DNA of 64,000 nt from Streptomyces tanashiensis (GTDB lineage: Bacteria > Actinomycetota > Actinomycetes > Streptomycetales > Streptomycetaceae), in assembly GCF_014648895.1 (NCBI RefSeq), contig NZ_BMRZ01000015.1, forward strand, positions 62,001 through 126,000, given 5' to 3'. Below are positions 42,778 through 51,345 of the stretch, in pieces. How positions within the stretch are numbered: position 1 is the first letter of the stretch; each line of letters begins with the position of its first letter. The notes below the pieces were generated by a model. That model was not told the origin of the DNA, ran no database searches, and saw nothing but the letters and a program-made list of their open reading frames with translations. The translations under genes and the position numbers were made by a program.

Positions 42778-44928
42778 GTGACGTCCCTTATTGCCGGTGT
42801 GTTCGACCTCTCCGGCAACCTCTCTCCCAAGGCGGACCCGGCGCTCATCGCCGCGGACGAGCGGCACTTCGCCGACATCGCCCGGTGCGTCGACGAGACG
42901 ATCGCCGAACTGTCCGAGCGGCTCGACGCCGAGCGGAGGGCGCCCGGCGGCGTCGGCCGGGAGGCGATGGACCGGGACGCGGAGATCCACCGCCTGAGCG
43001 GCCGCCTGCGGACGCTGCGCCGCTTCGGCCTGGACCTGTGCCTGGGACGCGTGGTCGGTACGGACGACCCCGAGCCCGTGTACATCGGACGGCTCGGCCT
43101 CACCGACAGCACCGGCCGCCGGCTGCTCATCGACTGGCGTTCCCCGGCGGCGGAACCGTTCTTCGCGGCGACGCACGCCCGGCCGATGGGTCTGGCGAGC
43201 CGCCGCCGCTACCGCTGGTCCGGCGGCCGGATCACCGACTACTGGGACGAGGTGTTCACCGCCGAGGGCCTGGAAGGGCATGCGGCGCTCGACGACCAGT
43301 CCGCGTTCATCGCCAGCCTGGGCGGCAACCGCTCGCCCCGGATGCGGGACGTGCTCGCGACGATCCAGTCCGACCAGGACGCCATCATCCGCGCGGGTTC
43401 ACGCGGGGCCCTCGTCGTCGACGGCGGCCCGGGTACGGGAAAGACGGTCGTCGCGCTGCACCGCACGGCGCACCTCCTCTACTCCGACCCGAGGCTCGGG
43501 CACCGCCGGGGCGGCGTGCTGTTCGTCGGCCCGCACCAGCCCTACCTGAACTACGTCGCCGACGTCCTGCCCAGCCTGGGCGAGGAGGGCGTACGGACCT
43601 GCACCGTGCGGGACCTGGTCGCCGAGGGCGCGAAGGCGCCGGCGGAGGCCGACCCGGAGGTGGCCCGCCTGAAGTCCTCTGCGGACATGGTGAAGGCGAT
43701 CGAGAAGGCCGTGGCGTTCTACGAGGAGCCGCCGACCGAGGGGATGACCGTCTCCACGCACTGGACGGACCTCCGGCTGACCGCCGCCGACTGGGCGGAG
43801 GCCTTCGACGCGGTGGAGCCGGGCACCCCGCACAACGAGGGGCGCGACCAGGTCTGGGAGCACCTGGTGTCGATCCTCTTCGACAAGTACGACGGCGAGG
43901 AGATCCCGGAGGAGCAGTTCCGGAAGTCGCTGCGCCAGGACCGTGAGCTGACCGGGGCCCTCAACAGCGCGTGGCCGATGCTGGAGGCCGCCGATCTCGT
44001 CGGTGACCTGTGGACGGTCCCCGCGTACCTGCGGATGTGCGCGCCCTGGCTCACCCCCGACGAGGTGAGGACGCTGCGCCGCGCGGACGCCCAGGCGTGG
44101 ACGGTCTCGGACCTGCCGCTCCTGGACGCGGCCCGGCAGCGGCTCGGCGACCCGGAGACCGCCCGGCTCAAGCTCCGGCGCAAGGCCACCGTCGCCGCCG
44201 AGCGCGAGCGCATGGCGGGCGTCATCGACAGCATCGTCGCGGCCGACGCGGACGGCGAGGGCGCGGTCACGATGCTGCGCGGCAAGGACCTCCAGGACAG
44301 CCTGATCGACGAGAGCGCCCTGCCGACCGCCGAACTTGAGCCGCTGGACGGTCCGTTCGCGCACATCGTGGTGGACGAGGCGCAGGAGCTGACCGACGCC
44401 GAGTGGCAGATGCTGCTGCTGCGCTGCCCGTCGCGCAGCTTCACGATCGTCGGCGACCGCGCCCAGGCCCGGAACGGCTTCACCGAGTCGTGGCGGGAGC
44501 GCCTGGAGCGGGTCGGGTTCGACCGGATCGACATGACGTCCCTGAGCATCAACTACCGCACGCCGGAAGAGGTCATGGCGGAGGCCGAGCCGGTCATCCG
44601 CGCCGCGCTGCCCGACGCGAACGTGCCGACGTCCATCCGCGGCAACGGGATCCCGGTCGTCCACGCCCCGGTGGCGGAGCTGGAGGAGATCCTCGACGGC
44701 TGGCTCGCCGCGAACGCCGAGGGCGTCGCGTGCGTCATCGGCGCGCCCGCCTTCCGCGAGCGCCCCCGCGTCCGCTCGCTCACCCCGTCCCTGTCGAAGG
44801 GGCTGGAGTTCGACCTGGTGATCCTGGTCGACCCGGACTCCTTCGGCGAGGGCGTCGGGGGCGCGGTCGACCGCTATGTGGCGATGACCCGCGCGACGCA
44901 GCGCCTGGTGGTCCTGGAGAGCGTCTGA
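42778..44928 (+). CDS. helR: HelR-type RNA polymerase recycling/rifamycin-tolerance ATPase
   Basis: A 716-residue superfamily-1 helicase-like motor related to HelD. Known HelR proteins displace rifamycins from RNA polymerase and rescue stalled enzyme. Visible motifs are an N-terminal helical arm (ADERHFADIARCVDETIAELSERL), IDWRSPAAEPFF, Walker A DGGPGTGKTVVALHRTAHLL near residue 214, Walker B VVDEAQELTDAEW near 531, INYRTPEEVM and the final YVAMTRATQRLVVLE. GTG 42778 follows GGGAGC; ATG 42754 lacks a ribosome site. The RAE upstream independently supports the identification over other UvrD/HelD homologues. Confidence 0.93.
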   Translation: MTSLIAGVFDLSGNLSPKADPALIAADERHFADIARCVDETIAELSERLDAERRAPGGVGREAMDRDAEIHRLSGRLRTLRRFGLDLCLGRVVGTDDPEPVYIGRLGLTDSTGRRLLIDWRSPAAEPFFAATHARPMGLASRRRYRWSGGRITDYWDEVFTAEGLEGHAALDDQSAFIASLGGNRSPRMRDVLATIQSDQDAIIRAGSRGALVVDGGPGTGKTVVALHRTAHLLYSDPRLGHRRGGVLFVGPHQPYLNYVADVLPSLGEEGVRTCTVRDLVAEGAKAPAEADPEVARLKSSADMVKAIEKAVAFYEEPPTEGMTVSTHWTDLRLTAADWAEAFDAVEPGTPHNEGRDQVWEHLVSILFDKYDGEEIPEEQFRKSLRQDRELTGALNSAWPMLEAADLVGDLWTVPAYLRMCAPWLTPDEVRTLRRADAQAWTVSDLPLLDAARQRLGDPETARLKLRRKATVAAERERMAGVIDSIVAADADGEGAVTMLRGKDLQDSLIDESALPTAELEPLDGPFAHIVVDEAQELTDAEWQMLLLRCPSRSFTIVGDRAQARNGFTESWRERLERVGFDRIDMTSLSINYRTPEEVMAEAEPVIRAALPDANVPTSIRGNGIPVVHAPVAELEEILDGWLAANAEGVACVIGAPAFRERPRVRSLTPSLSKGLEFDLVILVDPDSFGEGVGGAVDRYVAMTRATQRLVVLESV

Positions 44929-44984
44929 ATTGCCGTCCCTGAAAAGGGAATGATCGCCGTCGGGCCCCTTGCTACGGTGGCCCG

Positions 44985-45419
44985 ATGGCTGCGATCAAGG
45001 AAATCCAGGTCACCCTCGACTGCGCGGAGCCCGGGCGCCTCGCCGAGTTCTGGTGCGAGGTGCTGGGGTACGTCGTTCCGCCCGTCCCGGAGGGCTTCGC
45101 CACCTGGGCGGAGTACCACCGCTCGCTGCCGGCCGAGGAGCGGCCCGTCTACTTCGCGTGCTCCGACCCCACGGGCGCCGGCCCGCGCGTGCTGTTCCAG
45201 CGAGTCCCCGAGGGCAAGGCCGTCAAGAACCGGGTCCACCTCGACGTGCGCGCCGGCAAGGGCCTCGTGGGCGACGAGCGCCTCGCCGTCCTGGAGGCCG
45301 AGTGCGAGCGCCTGGTCGCGCTGGGCGCGACGCACCTGAAGACGCTGTACGCCGACGGGGAGAACGAGTCCTGCATCAACATGCAGGACATCGAGGGCAA
45401 CGAGTTCTGCCTCGACTGA
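44985..45419 (+). CDS. VOC family protein
   Basis: A 144-residue glyoxalase-fold protein: IKEIQVTLDCAEPGRLAEFWCEVLGY, a middle strand VYFACSDPTGAGPRVLFQRVPE, then NRVHLDVRAG and MQDIEGNEFCLD. The His and Glu positions could bind metal. The subtype resembles the glyoxalase_6 group, for which substrates are generally unknown. It follows helR by 56 bases, so some co-transcription is possible, and ends at a strong terminator. Confidence 0.87.
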   Translation: MAAIKEIQVTLDCAEPGRLAEFWCEVLGYVVPPVPEGFATWAEYHRSLPAEERPVYFACSDPTGAGPRVLFQRVPEGKAVKNRVHLDVRAGKGLVGDERLAVLEAECERLVALGATHLKTLYADGENESCINMQDIEGNEFCLD

Positions 45420-45742
45420 GCGCCTGACGACGTACGAAGCGGCCTCCGCCCCTGACGGGCGGAGGCCGCTTCCGCGTACGACCGGATCGGGCGGATCCAC
45501 GACCTGGCGGGTCCCGACGTCCCTGAAAGTACCGGGGGAAAGTACCCACCACACCCCACCTGCTCTGAGTGGTCACAGCTGAGGAGGGGGTCACCCACAC
45601 GAGGGAAGTCTGCCAACTGGACTGGATTCCAGGCCGGTTGCCTGGCATATGCTCCGGCTCGACAGACCAGAAAATGCTCGGCCCCCGGCGGGAGTGCAAT
45701 CCCGGGCGGGGGCCTGGCCATCGAGGAAGCAAACCCTTCCCC
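45420..45742. other. Gene-free region with terminator and leader of the HTH gene
   Basis: Contains the terminator at 45436-45472, a GTACCGGGGGAAAGTAC palindrome-like segment near 45529, a CATATGCT -10-like element near 45647, and a leader hairpin GGCCCCCG/CGGGGGCC at 45680-45714 just before the ribosome site. The long structured leader suggests control of the HTH gene. Confidence 0.5.
45436..45472 (+). terminator. Terminator after VOC gene
   Basis: Perfect 16-bp stem GAAGCGGCCTCCGCCC / GGGCGGAGGCCGCTTC around a 5-base loop. Confidence 0.9.
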
Positions 45743-46588
45743 ATGGATACCCAGCACCTTAGCGCGCCCGGTTCCGGCGCGGGCGTCATCCACGCGAACG
45801 TGACCCACAAGAGTCACTTCACCGTCGTCGGCAACCACCTCGCGCAGCACGAGCACCTCTCGCTCACCGCGATCGGTCTCGCCGTCCACATCCAGTCGCT
45901 GCCCGCCGGTTCGCGCATCGGCGTCAAGCGCCTCGCCGAGCGCTTCCCCGAGGGCGAGATCCGCATCGCCGCCGCGCTCCGCGAGCTGGAGACCCACGGC
46001 TACCTGTCCCGGACCCGCGAACGCCTCCCGAGCGGCCGGATCGTGACCCGCACGGTCTCGTACGGCACCCCGGACGCGACCCCCGACCCGGACCCGGACC
46101 CGGACCCCGACCCGGACTCGGACCGGGACTCGGACCCTGACCCCGACCCGGCTCCCGCCCCCGCCCCGGACCCGGTACGGGGCGAGCCCCCGGCCCTCCC
46201 GCGAACCCCGGCCACCGAGCTGCTGCTCGACCTCCGCCGCCACGACGCCCGCTTCCTGCTCTCCGAGCGGGACGTCCGGCACCTGGCCCCGGCCGTGGAC
46301 GCCTGGTTCGCCCGGGGCGCCACCCCGGACGCCGTCCGCCGCACGCTGCTCGCGGCCCTCCCGGACACCCTCAGACACCCGGCGGGCATCCTGTCCCACC
46401 GCCTGAGAGCGCTCCTCCCGCCGCCGCTCCCGGCTCCCGCCCAGGGCCCGCCACCGATCCAGACCTGCGTCACCTGCGAGGAGGTCGCCTTCCGCGCCTG
46501 GGAACCGGGCCGCTGCCCCGACTGCGAGGCGGACGCGGACGCGGACGAGGCGGCGGCGAGGGCCTGGCTCGCCGCCGACGCGGCTTAG
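45743..46588 (+). CDS. Helix-turn-helix protein with acidic Asp-Pro repeat
   Basis: A 281-residue protein. Residues about 15-100 form a winged-helix domain: THKSHFTVVGNHLAQHEHLSLTAIGLAVHIQSL, RIGVKRLAERFPEGEIRIAAALRELETHGYLSRTRERL, resembling replication-initiator or plasmid-type wHTH domains. An acidic DPDPDPDP tract (about 113-140) separates it from a helical domain and a Cys-rich end with CVTCEE and CPDCEAD, a possible zinc knuckle. It is common in streptomycetes, function unknown. ATG 45743 follows GAGGAAGC; the leader carries a hairpin. Confidence 0.8.
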   Translation: MDTQHLSAPGSGAGVIHANVTHKSHFTVVGNHLAQHEHLSLTAIGLAVHIQSLPAGSRIGVKRLAERFPEGEIRIAAALRELETHGYLSRTRERLPSGRIVTRTVSYGTPDATPDPDPDPDPDPDSDRDSDPDPDPAPAPAPDPVRGEPPALPRTPATELLLDLRRHDARFLLSERDVRHLAPAVDAWFARGATPDAVRRTLLAALPDTLRHPAGILSHRLRALLPPPLPAPAQGPPPIQTCVTCEEVAFRAWEPGRCPDCEADADADEAAARAWLAADAA

Positions 46589-46622
46589 GGCCCGTCCGGC
46601 GGCTCAGGGCCGGACGGGCCCT
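46587..46622 (+). terminator. Terminator overlapping the HTH gene stop
   Basis: A perfect 14-bp stem (46587-46600 with 46609-46622) with an 8-base loop begins inside the TAG stop codon. Confidence 0.85.
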
Positions 46623-46720
46623 GATGCGGCACCGGTCTTCGTCGTGATGGTCCGGACGGGTCGTTCGCCGGTCTGCTCAGGGAGAAGACGTGCCGGGCAG
46701 AGGCGAGCCCGATCGCGCTC

Positions 46721-47239
46721 CTACGACTGGTTCCACTGCTGGCTCTTGCCACCGTGGCAGTCCCACTGGCGGGCGGGCGCGCCGTTGTCCGTGCGCCAGT
46801 CGGCGATCTCCAGGCACTTGCCGCTGTTGCGGTTCACGAGCAGCGTGACGTTGCTGGTGTCACTGAGCCACACGTGGTCCCACTGCTGGTTCTTGCCACC
46901 GGTGCACTCCCACTGGCGGGCGGGCGCGCCGTTGTCCGTGCGCCAGTCGGCGATCTCCAGGCACTTGTTGCTGTTCACGTTCTTGATGGTGAGGCCCGTC
47001 TCCGTCGTGGCGTAGTACATCTCCCACGACTGGTTCGGGCCACCGGTCACGGCCCACTGGTTGGCGGTCGCGCCGTTGGCGGTGGACCAGCCGCCGATCT
47101 CCAGGTACTTGCCGCTGTTGGCGTTCTGGAGCGTCCACCCGCTTGCGGCGCTCGCGCTCTGCACCTGGACGGTCGTGACCAGCGCACCCGTTGCCAGGGC
47201 GGATCCGACCAGGCGCATGACGGCAGTCTTCTTCTGCAT
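46721..47239 (-). CDS. Secreted ricin B-type lectin (RICIN) domain protein
   Basis: A 172-residue exported protein: a signal peptide (KTAVMRLVGSALATGALVTTVQVQSASA) followed by one beta-trefoil of three about 46-residue lobes. Each lobe has the pattern SGKxLEIxxWxTxNGAxxxQW and ends in a QxW motif (NQSW, NQQW, SQQW). No enzyme domain is attached, so it is a free carbohydrate-binding protein. The second and third lobes are nearly identical at the DNA level. ATG 47239 follows a GGGGG tract. Confidence 0.92.
   Translation of the reverse strand: MQKKTAVMRLVGSALATGALVTTVQVQSASAASGWTLQNANSGKYLEIGGWSTANGATANQWAVTGGPNQSWEMYYATTETGLTIKNVNSNKCLEIADWRTDNGAPARQWECTGGKNQQWDHVWLSDTSNVTLLVNRNSGKCLEIADWRTDNGAPARQWDCHGGKSQQWNQS
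46753..46975. repeat. Near-identical direct repeat inside the lectin gene
   Basis: The stretches around 46760-46820 and 46907-46967 share almost the same sequence, both encoding CLEIADWRTDNGAPARQW. They are offset by about 147 bases, one lectin lobe. Recent lobe duplication or gene conversion is likely. Confidence 0.75.
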
Positions 47240-47459
47240 GAATGGTCCCCCGTTGTCTCCCGGGCCGCCGTGTGGCCGGCGGCCTGTTCGCCACGGAAGT
47301 TAGCACGATCATCAAGTCCCCAGCCGTGCGAGCTTGGGTGGCGGCTCGTCCCGTCAACTCCCGTGCAGGAACCGGACCGATGGGGAAGGTCGACCCTTCC
47401 CGGCTGCTCCAGATCCTCGTGCCGAGCGCGACGGGGGATGCCCCAGGCGGTCGGACGGT

Positions 47460-47666
47460 TCAGGCGCTGAGCCGCCCGCCCTTGACCCCGGCGACGAACG
47501 ACGACCACGCACCGGCCTCGAAGACGAGGGCGGGGCCGGTGGGGTTCTTGGAGTCGCGGACGGGGACGAGGGGGTGGTGGTCGGCGACTTCCACGCACTG
47601 GCCGCCGTCCTGGTTGCTGTAGGAGCTCTTGCGCCATGTGAGGGTGCTCAGATCGATGGCTCGCAC
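47460..47666 (-). CDS. DUF397 protein
   Basis: A 68-residue protein with the DUF397 signature: LTWRKSSYSNQDGGQCVEVAD, VPVRDSKNPTGPALVF and WSSFVAGVKGG. DUF397 proteins accompany XRE/DUF5753 regulators in streptomycetes (BldB/WhiJ-type modules) and are thought to interact with them. Its start lies inside the end of the XRE gene (19-base overlap), so the two are translationally coupled. Confidence 0.93.
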   Translation of the reverse strand: MRAIDLSTLTWRKSSYSNQDGGQCVEVADHHPLVPVRDSKNPTGPALVFEAGAWSSFVAGVKGGRLSA

Positions 47667-48490
47667 GACGCTTCCTCCAACATCCGCAGGATGAACTTCC
47701 TTGAATCGGCCGGGGAAAGGGCCAGATCACGGGCCAGATCGTATCGGACCTGGAGTCTTTCGACTGCGGCCGATTCCTCCACCAGCTCGCCCGAGTATCC
47801 GGTCTCCACCCAGGCCACCGGGCGGCCGTCCGTGGTGCGAAGGAACATCACGTCGGTATTCGTCAGCGCGTGCGGTCCGACCGAGTTCAACAGGACTTGG
47901 ATCGTGATGTTGCGGTGCTCGCTCATCTCCAGCAAGTACTGCAACTGCTCCTGCCACTCGTCGGGATCGGGCAGCGCCGTGCGCAGCACGGTCTCCGACA
48001 GGATCGTGCGGAACGGCGGCGCGTCCTCTCCCGACAGCAGTTCGCGACGTCCTATCCGCGCCTCGACCTGAGCGGTCAGCTCGTCCCCGTGCATGCCGCC
48101 CGCCGCCAGCAGGGCTCGGGCGTAGCCCGCCGTCTGGAGGAGGCCCGGCGGTGCGGTCACCGCGTAGTGCCACAGGCTGATCGCCTCCGCCTCCAGCGTC
48201 ATGTACCGCCGGTACCGCTCCTTGAACTGGGTCGGGTCCGCCACCGCCAGTTCCCACAGGGTCAGCAGCAACTTCGGGGTCCCGTAGTACTGGTCCAGCG
48301 CCTGGATGACCTCCGGGCCGCCCAGCGTCTCGCCCTTCTCCATCTTCGAGAACAGCGACCAGTCCCAGCCGAGCACCTCGCCCTGCTTCCGCAGACTGAG
48401 CCCCCGCTCGGTGCGGAGTGACTTCAGCTCCTCCGCGAACCGCTTCCTCGGCTCCTGGCTGCGGCCCGTGACCACCCGTCTCGCCGGCAT
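47648..48490 (-). CDS. XRE-family regulator with DUF5753 (WhiJ-like)
   Basis: A 280-residue regulator. The N-terminal helix-turn-helix (residues about 18-75, ELKSLRTERGLSLRKQGEVLGWDWSLFSKMEKGETL) is followed by a DUF5753 domain (about 95-275, with SLWHYAVTAPPGLLQTAGYARALL). Paralogues with DUF397 partners control development or act as toxin-antitoxin-like modules; in such pairs the DUF397 protein is the presumed partner. A small gene of unknown function diverges from it at 48636. Confidence 0.93.
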   Translation of the reverse strand: MPARRVVTGRSQEPRKRFAEELKSLRTERGLSLRKQGEVLGWDWSLFSKMEKGETLGGPEVIQALDQYYGTPKLLLTLWELAVADPTQFKERYRRYMTLEAEAISLWHYAVTAPPGLLQTAGYARALLAAGGMHGDELTAQVEARIGRRELLSGEDAPPFRTILSETVLRTALPDPDEWQEQLQYLLEMSEHRNITIQVLLNSVGPHALTNTDVMFLRTTDGRPVAWVETGYSGELVEESAAVERLQVRYDLARDLALSPADSRKFILRMLEEASCEPSI

Positions 48491-48635
48491 CGCGCGACCT
48501 CCCTTGTGGAAGATGTGGAACTACCCGCGCGACCTGGGGAGGTACGGCCCGCCACCGCTCCGGGATCCCTGTTCCCCGGTCCATTCTCGTAGCGCCGGGA
48601 TTACAGAGGGTAGTTCACGGAGAGGGGTGGAATCC

Positions 48636-49007
48636 ATGGAACGCGGGGCGTGGGTCTACGACCAAGTGGCGGGTGCGGTCGGTGAGTTCAAAGGGAACGC
48701 CGGGCCCTATGCGATGGTTCGCCCGGTCGGCGGCGGGCGGGAGTGGCAGGCGGATCCGGCCGACCTGCGTCCGGCCACCCCTGCCGAGCGGCTGAGCGCG
48801 GGGGTGAGGGTGGCGAATGACCGGGCTCGCGCGGGGGTCGCGCAGCCCGTGCCCGATCTGAGCCGCCCACCGGAACCCGTACCGCACTGTGTCGCGTGTG
48901 CGCTGCTCGCACGGGAACGGCGCAAGGCCCAGGGGCGGTTCGACCACAGTGCGGTGACGGACGCGAACGTGCTGCTCCGGCGCCACCTGTGGCAGGACCA
49001 CCCGTGA
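48636..49007 (+). CDS. Small hypothetical protein divergent from XRE/DUF397 pair
   Basis: A 123-residue soluble protein, no family recognised. It begins MERGAWVYDQVAGAVGEFKG, an SH3-like beta start, and ends with HCVACALLARERRKAQGRFDHSAVTDANVLLRRHLWQDHP. The Cys pair with His residues could bind a metal. WhiJ-type modules often have a third gene nearby, so this may be its counterpart. ATG 48636 has GAGAGGGG upstream. Confidence 0.75.
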   Translation: MERGAWVYDQVAGAVGEFKGNAGPYAMVRPVGGGREWQADPADLRPATPAERLSAGVRVANDRARAGVAQPVPDLSRPPEPVPHCVACALLARERRKAQGRFDHSAVTDANVLLRRHLWQDHP

Positions 49008-49061
49008 GGTGTCGGGCGGTCCCGGGTTCGCGCTTCATGGGCTTCTGCCCGTCCGTGCCGG

Positions 49062-49634
49062 TCAGGCCGCCTTGGGGCGGGTGCGAAGCAGGCGTACCGC
49101 TGCCGTGGCCGGGAGGGCGATGCCCACGACGAGGATGGTCAGCAGTTCCGTCGGGCCGAAGCGGGCGGCCAGGAAGAGTCCGCCGAGGGCGACCACGATC
49201 GGTGTCGCGAGGGTGAGGGCGGTGGCCAGGACCTTGGTGCCGCGGTCCCACGCGTCGGACGTCCACAGCAGGACCAGGCCCACGATCAGGGCGGCCACGG
49301 CGGGGAGGGAGCCGCCGAGGCCGGCGAGGCCGGTGATGCCGAGCAGGACCGCCGTGATGACGGTCCGCGTCCGGGGCTGCTCCTTCGGGGCGTCGGCCGC
49401 GGTGGGGGTCTCCGGTTCCTCCGCGCGGGCGGCGGCCACGATGGCGGAGGGGCTGCCGAGCCGTTCGAGGGCGGTACGGACGGTCTCCGGGTCCTCCTCG
49501 TCCCCGACGGCCACCGCGAGGTGTTCGCGCAGGTCGGCGAGGAGTTCCTCGCGGCGCCCCGCGGGCAGGAAGGACGCCTCGCGCTCGATCGTGGCCAGGT
49601 AGTCGGTCACGAGGGGGTGTTCAGTGCCGGTCAT
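49062..49634 (-). CDS. HAAS-domain membrane protein (DUF1700-like)
   Basis: A 190-residue protein. Residues about 1-70 form the HAAS domain (LVTDYLATIEREASFLPAGRREELLADLREHLAVAV), the usual partner of PadR regulators. Four hydrophobic helices occupy about 90-185. Its start overlaps the PadR stop by four bases, so it is made in proportion to the regulator and probably transmits a membrane or envelope signal to it. Confidence 0.87.
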   Translation of the reverse strand: MTGTEHPLVTDYLATIEREASFLPAGRREELLADLREHLAVAVGDEEDPETVRTALERLGSPSAIVAAARAEEPETPTAADAPKEQPRTRTVITAVLLGITGLAGLGGSLPAVAALIVGLVLLWTSDAWDRGTKVLATALTLATPIVVALGGLFLAARFGPTELLTILVVGIALPATAAVRLLRTRPKAA

Positions 49635-50002
49635 GCGGAGCCTCCGTGAGATGCGGTCAGGAAGTGGTCGACGCCGTCGCGGAAGCGCGGCCAGCTGTCG
49701 GCGAACTCGGTGAGCGCGGTCCTGCCCGGCGCGGTGAGGGTGTAGTAGCGGCGGGCGGGGCCGGTGGCCGACTCGCGCAGCTCGGTGTCGACGAGCCCGT
49801 CGCGGCGGAGCCGGGACAGCAGGGGGTAGATCGTTCCCTGGCTGGTGGTCATGACGCTGACCGCGGCCAGCTCGTCGAGGATCTCGACGCCGTAGCGCGG
49901 GCCGTCGCGCAGCAGGGCGAGGACGCAGTACTCCAGTACGCCCTTGCGCAGCTGACTGGCGACCTTTCCGGTCGCCTCGAATCTTGCTTCGCCAGGAACC
50001 AT
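49631..50002 (-). CDS. PadR-family transcriptional regulator
   Basis: A 123-residue winged-helix repressor: SQLRKGVLEYCVLALLRDGPRYGVEILDEL, then TSQGTIYPLLSRLRRDGLVDTELRES and ARRYYTLTAPGRTALTEF. Co-transcribed with the HAAS protein. ATG 50002 is flanked by an inverted repeat that may be its own operator. GGAGG lies 12 bases upstream of the start, slightly far. Confidence 0.9.
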   Translation of the reverse strand: MVPGEARFEATGKVASQLRKGVLEYCVLALLRDGPRYGVEILDELAAVSVMTTSQGTIYPLLSRLRRDGLVDTELRESATGPARRYYTLTAPGRTALTEFADSWPRFRDGVDHFLTASHGGSA

Positions 50003-50014
50003 GTAATGCAAGAT
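49981..50014. promoter_or_regulatory. Inverted repeat around the padR start
   Basis: ATCTTGC (49981-49987) and GCAAGAT (50008-50014) flank the start codon at 21 bases apart. PadR proteins often bind separated ATGT/ACAT-like half-sites; ATGTAATGC also occurs here. Candidate autoregulatory site. Confidence 0.4.
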
Positions 50015-50065
50015 ACCTCCGAGGGGGCCGTCGATCAACGGCGAACCGCGTGCGACGATGCCCGG

Positions 50066-50803
50066 ATGCGAGAACTGCGTGGACTGAGCGAGCTGACCGA
50101 GGTCGAGGAGCCGGCGTGGCCCCAGCTCGAGGCGGAGCTGCGGGCGGCGAAGGTGCCCGTCGAGGTGCTGGACCCCGACCCCGGGCAGGCGGCGGCCACG
50201 CTCGTCCAGACGCAGGTCACCGTCCGCTCGTACCTGGGGGCGTTCGTCCTCCACACCGGCGGGGCGCTCGTCGACGACGGCTGGCTGCGCGTCTACGGCG
50301 GCCCGGCCGCCCACAACCCCCGGCGCCTGCCCGGCCTCGCCCGGGTCAACGGCTACCCCGCCGAACCCGACCCCGCCTGGCGTCCCTCCGCCGGTCTCGT
50401 CGTCGCGCACGACGTGCTCGGCGGTGCCTTCGCGATCCAGGCCGGCACGGAGGAGGAGACCGGACTGCCGGGCCGGCCCGGCGAGATGGTCTACTTCGCG
50501 CCCGACTCGCTGCGCTGGGACGCGACCGGCGCCGGATACGGCGCCTGGCTGTCCTGGATGCTCGCCGGGGGCACCGAGGAGTTCTACGAGGGCCTGCGCT
50601 GGCCCGGCTGGCGCGACGAGGTGCCCGGACTGACCGGCGGGGAGGGCCTCAGCCTCTACCCGCCGCTGTGGTCCGCCGAGGCGCACCAGGACCTGGCCGG
50701 GACCAGCCGCGCGGTCGTCCCCCTGGAGGAACTGCTCGGGTTCGGGCGGGACACGGCCCTTCAGCTCGACGGAACCGACCCCGGCTTCCTGGGGACCCCC
50801 TGA
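50066..50803 (+). CDS. DUF2625-family protein
   Basis: A 245-residue soluble protein: LSELTEVEEPAWPQLEAEL, VRSYLGAFVLHTGGALVDDGWLRVYGGP, and PGEMVYFAPDSLRWDATGAGYGAWLSWM fit the DUF2625 family. Function is not known. It diverges from padR by 63 bases, so it may be under PadR control. It is followed after two bases by a GNAT gene. Confidence 0.82.
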   Translation: MRELRGLSELTEVEEPAWPQLEAELRAAKVPVEVLDPDPGQAAATLVQTQVTVRSYLGAFVLHTGGALVDDGWLRVYGGPAAHNPRRLPGLARVNGYPAEPDPAWRPSAGLVVAHDVLGGAFAIQAGTEEETGLPGRPGEMVYFAPDSLRWDATGAGYGAWLSWMLAGGTEEFYEGLRWPGWRDEVPGLTGGEGLSLYPPLWSAEAHQDLAGTSRAVVPLEELLGFGRDTALQLDGTDPGFLGTP

Positions 50804-50805
50804 CC

Positions 50806-51345
50806 GTGAACGCCGCACCGGACGGCCTCGCGGCCGCCACCGCCACGACGCGGCGCCTCGACCTCGTGCCCCTCGCCGTCGCGCACGCCGGCGAGATGGC
50901 CGGGGTCCTCGCCGACCCCGCCCTCCACGCCTTCATCGGCGGCGCCCCGCTCGCCGCGCCCGAGCTGCTCGCCCGGTACGAGCGGCTGGTCGCCGGCTCG
51001 CCGGACCCGGCGGTCGTCTGGTGCAACTGGGTGGTGCGGCTCCGCGCCGAGGACCGGCTCGCCGGGACCGTGCAGGCGACGGTCACCGACGGCGGGCGGA
51101 CCGCCGAGGTCGCCTGGGTCGTCGGCACGGACCTGCAGGGGCGGGGGATCGCCCGCGAGGCGGCCGAGGGCCTCGTCGGCCTGCTCCTGGAACGGGGAGT
51201 ACGGACCGTCGTCGCCCACGTCCACCCCGGCCACGCGGCCTCCGCCGCCGTCGCCCGCGCGGCCGGGCTCACGCCGACGGACGGGGAACAGGACGGCGAG
51301 GTCCGCTGGGAGCTGCGGCTCCCCTCCGGGACCGAGGGGCCGTGA
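50806..51345 (+). CDS. GNAT family N-acetyltransferase
   Basis: A 179-residue acetyltransferase: RLDLVPLAVAHAGEMAGVLADPALHAFIGG, then VAWVVGTDLQGRGIAREAAEGLVGLL with the acetyl-CoA loop QGRGIA. The pattern is that of RimJ/RimL-type enzymes. GTG 50806 follows the DUF2625 stop directly, and its own stop overlaps the next start (GTGA); the three genes form one operon. Confidence 0.9.
   Translation: MNAAPDGLAAATATTRRLDLVPLAVAHAGEMAGVLADPALHAFIGGAPLAAPELLARYERLVAGSPDPAVVWCNWVVRLRAEDRLAGTVQATVTDGGRTAEVAWVVGTDLQGRGIAREAAEGLVGLLLERGVRTVVAHVHPGHAASAAVARAAGLTPTDGEQDGEVRWELRLPSGTEGP

Noticed and set aside
46081..46160. Regular GACCCGGACC repeats, CRISPR-like at first sight
   Set aside because: The repeats encode an Asp-Pro tract in frame within the HTH gene; there are no unique spacers or cas genes.
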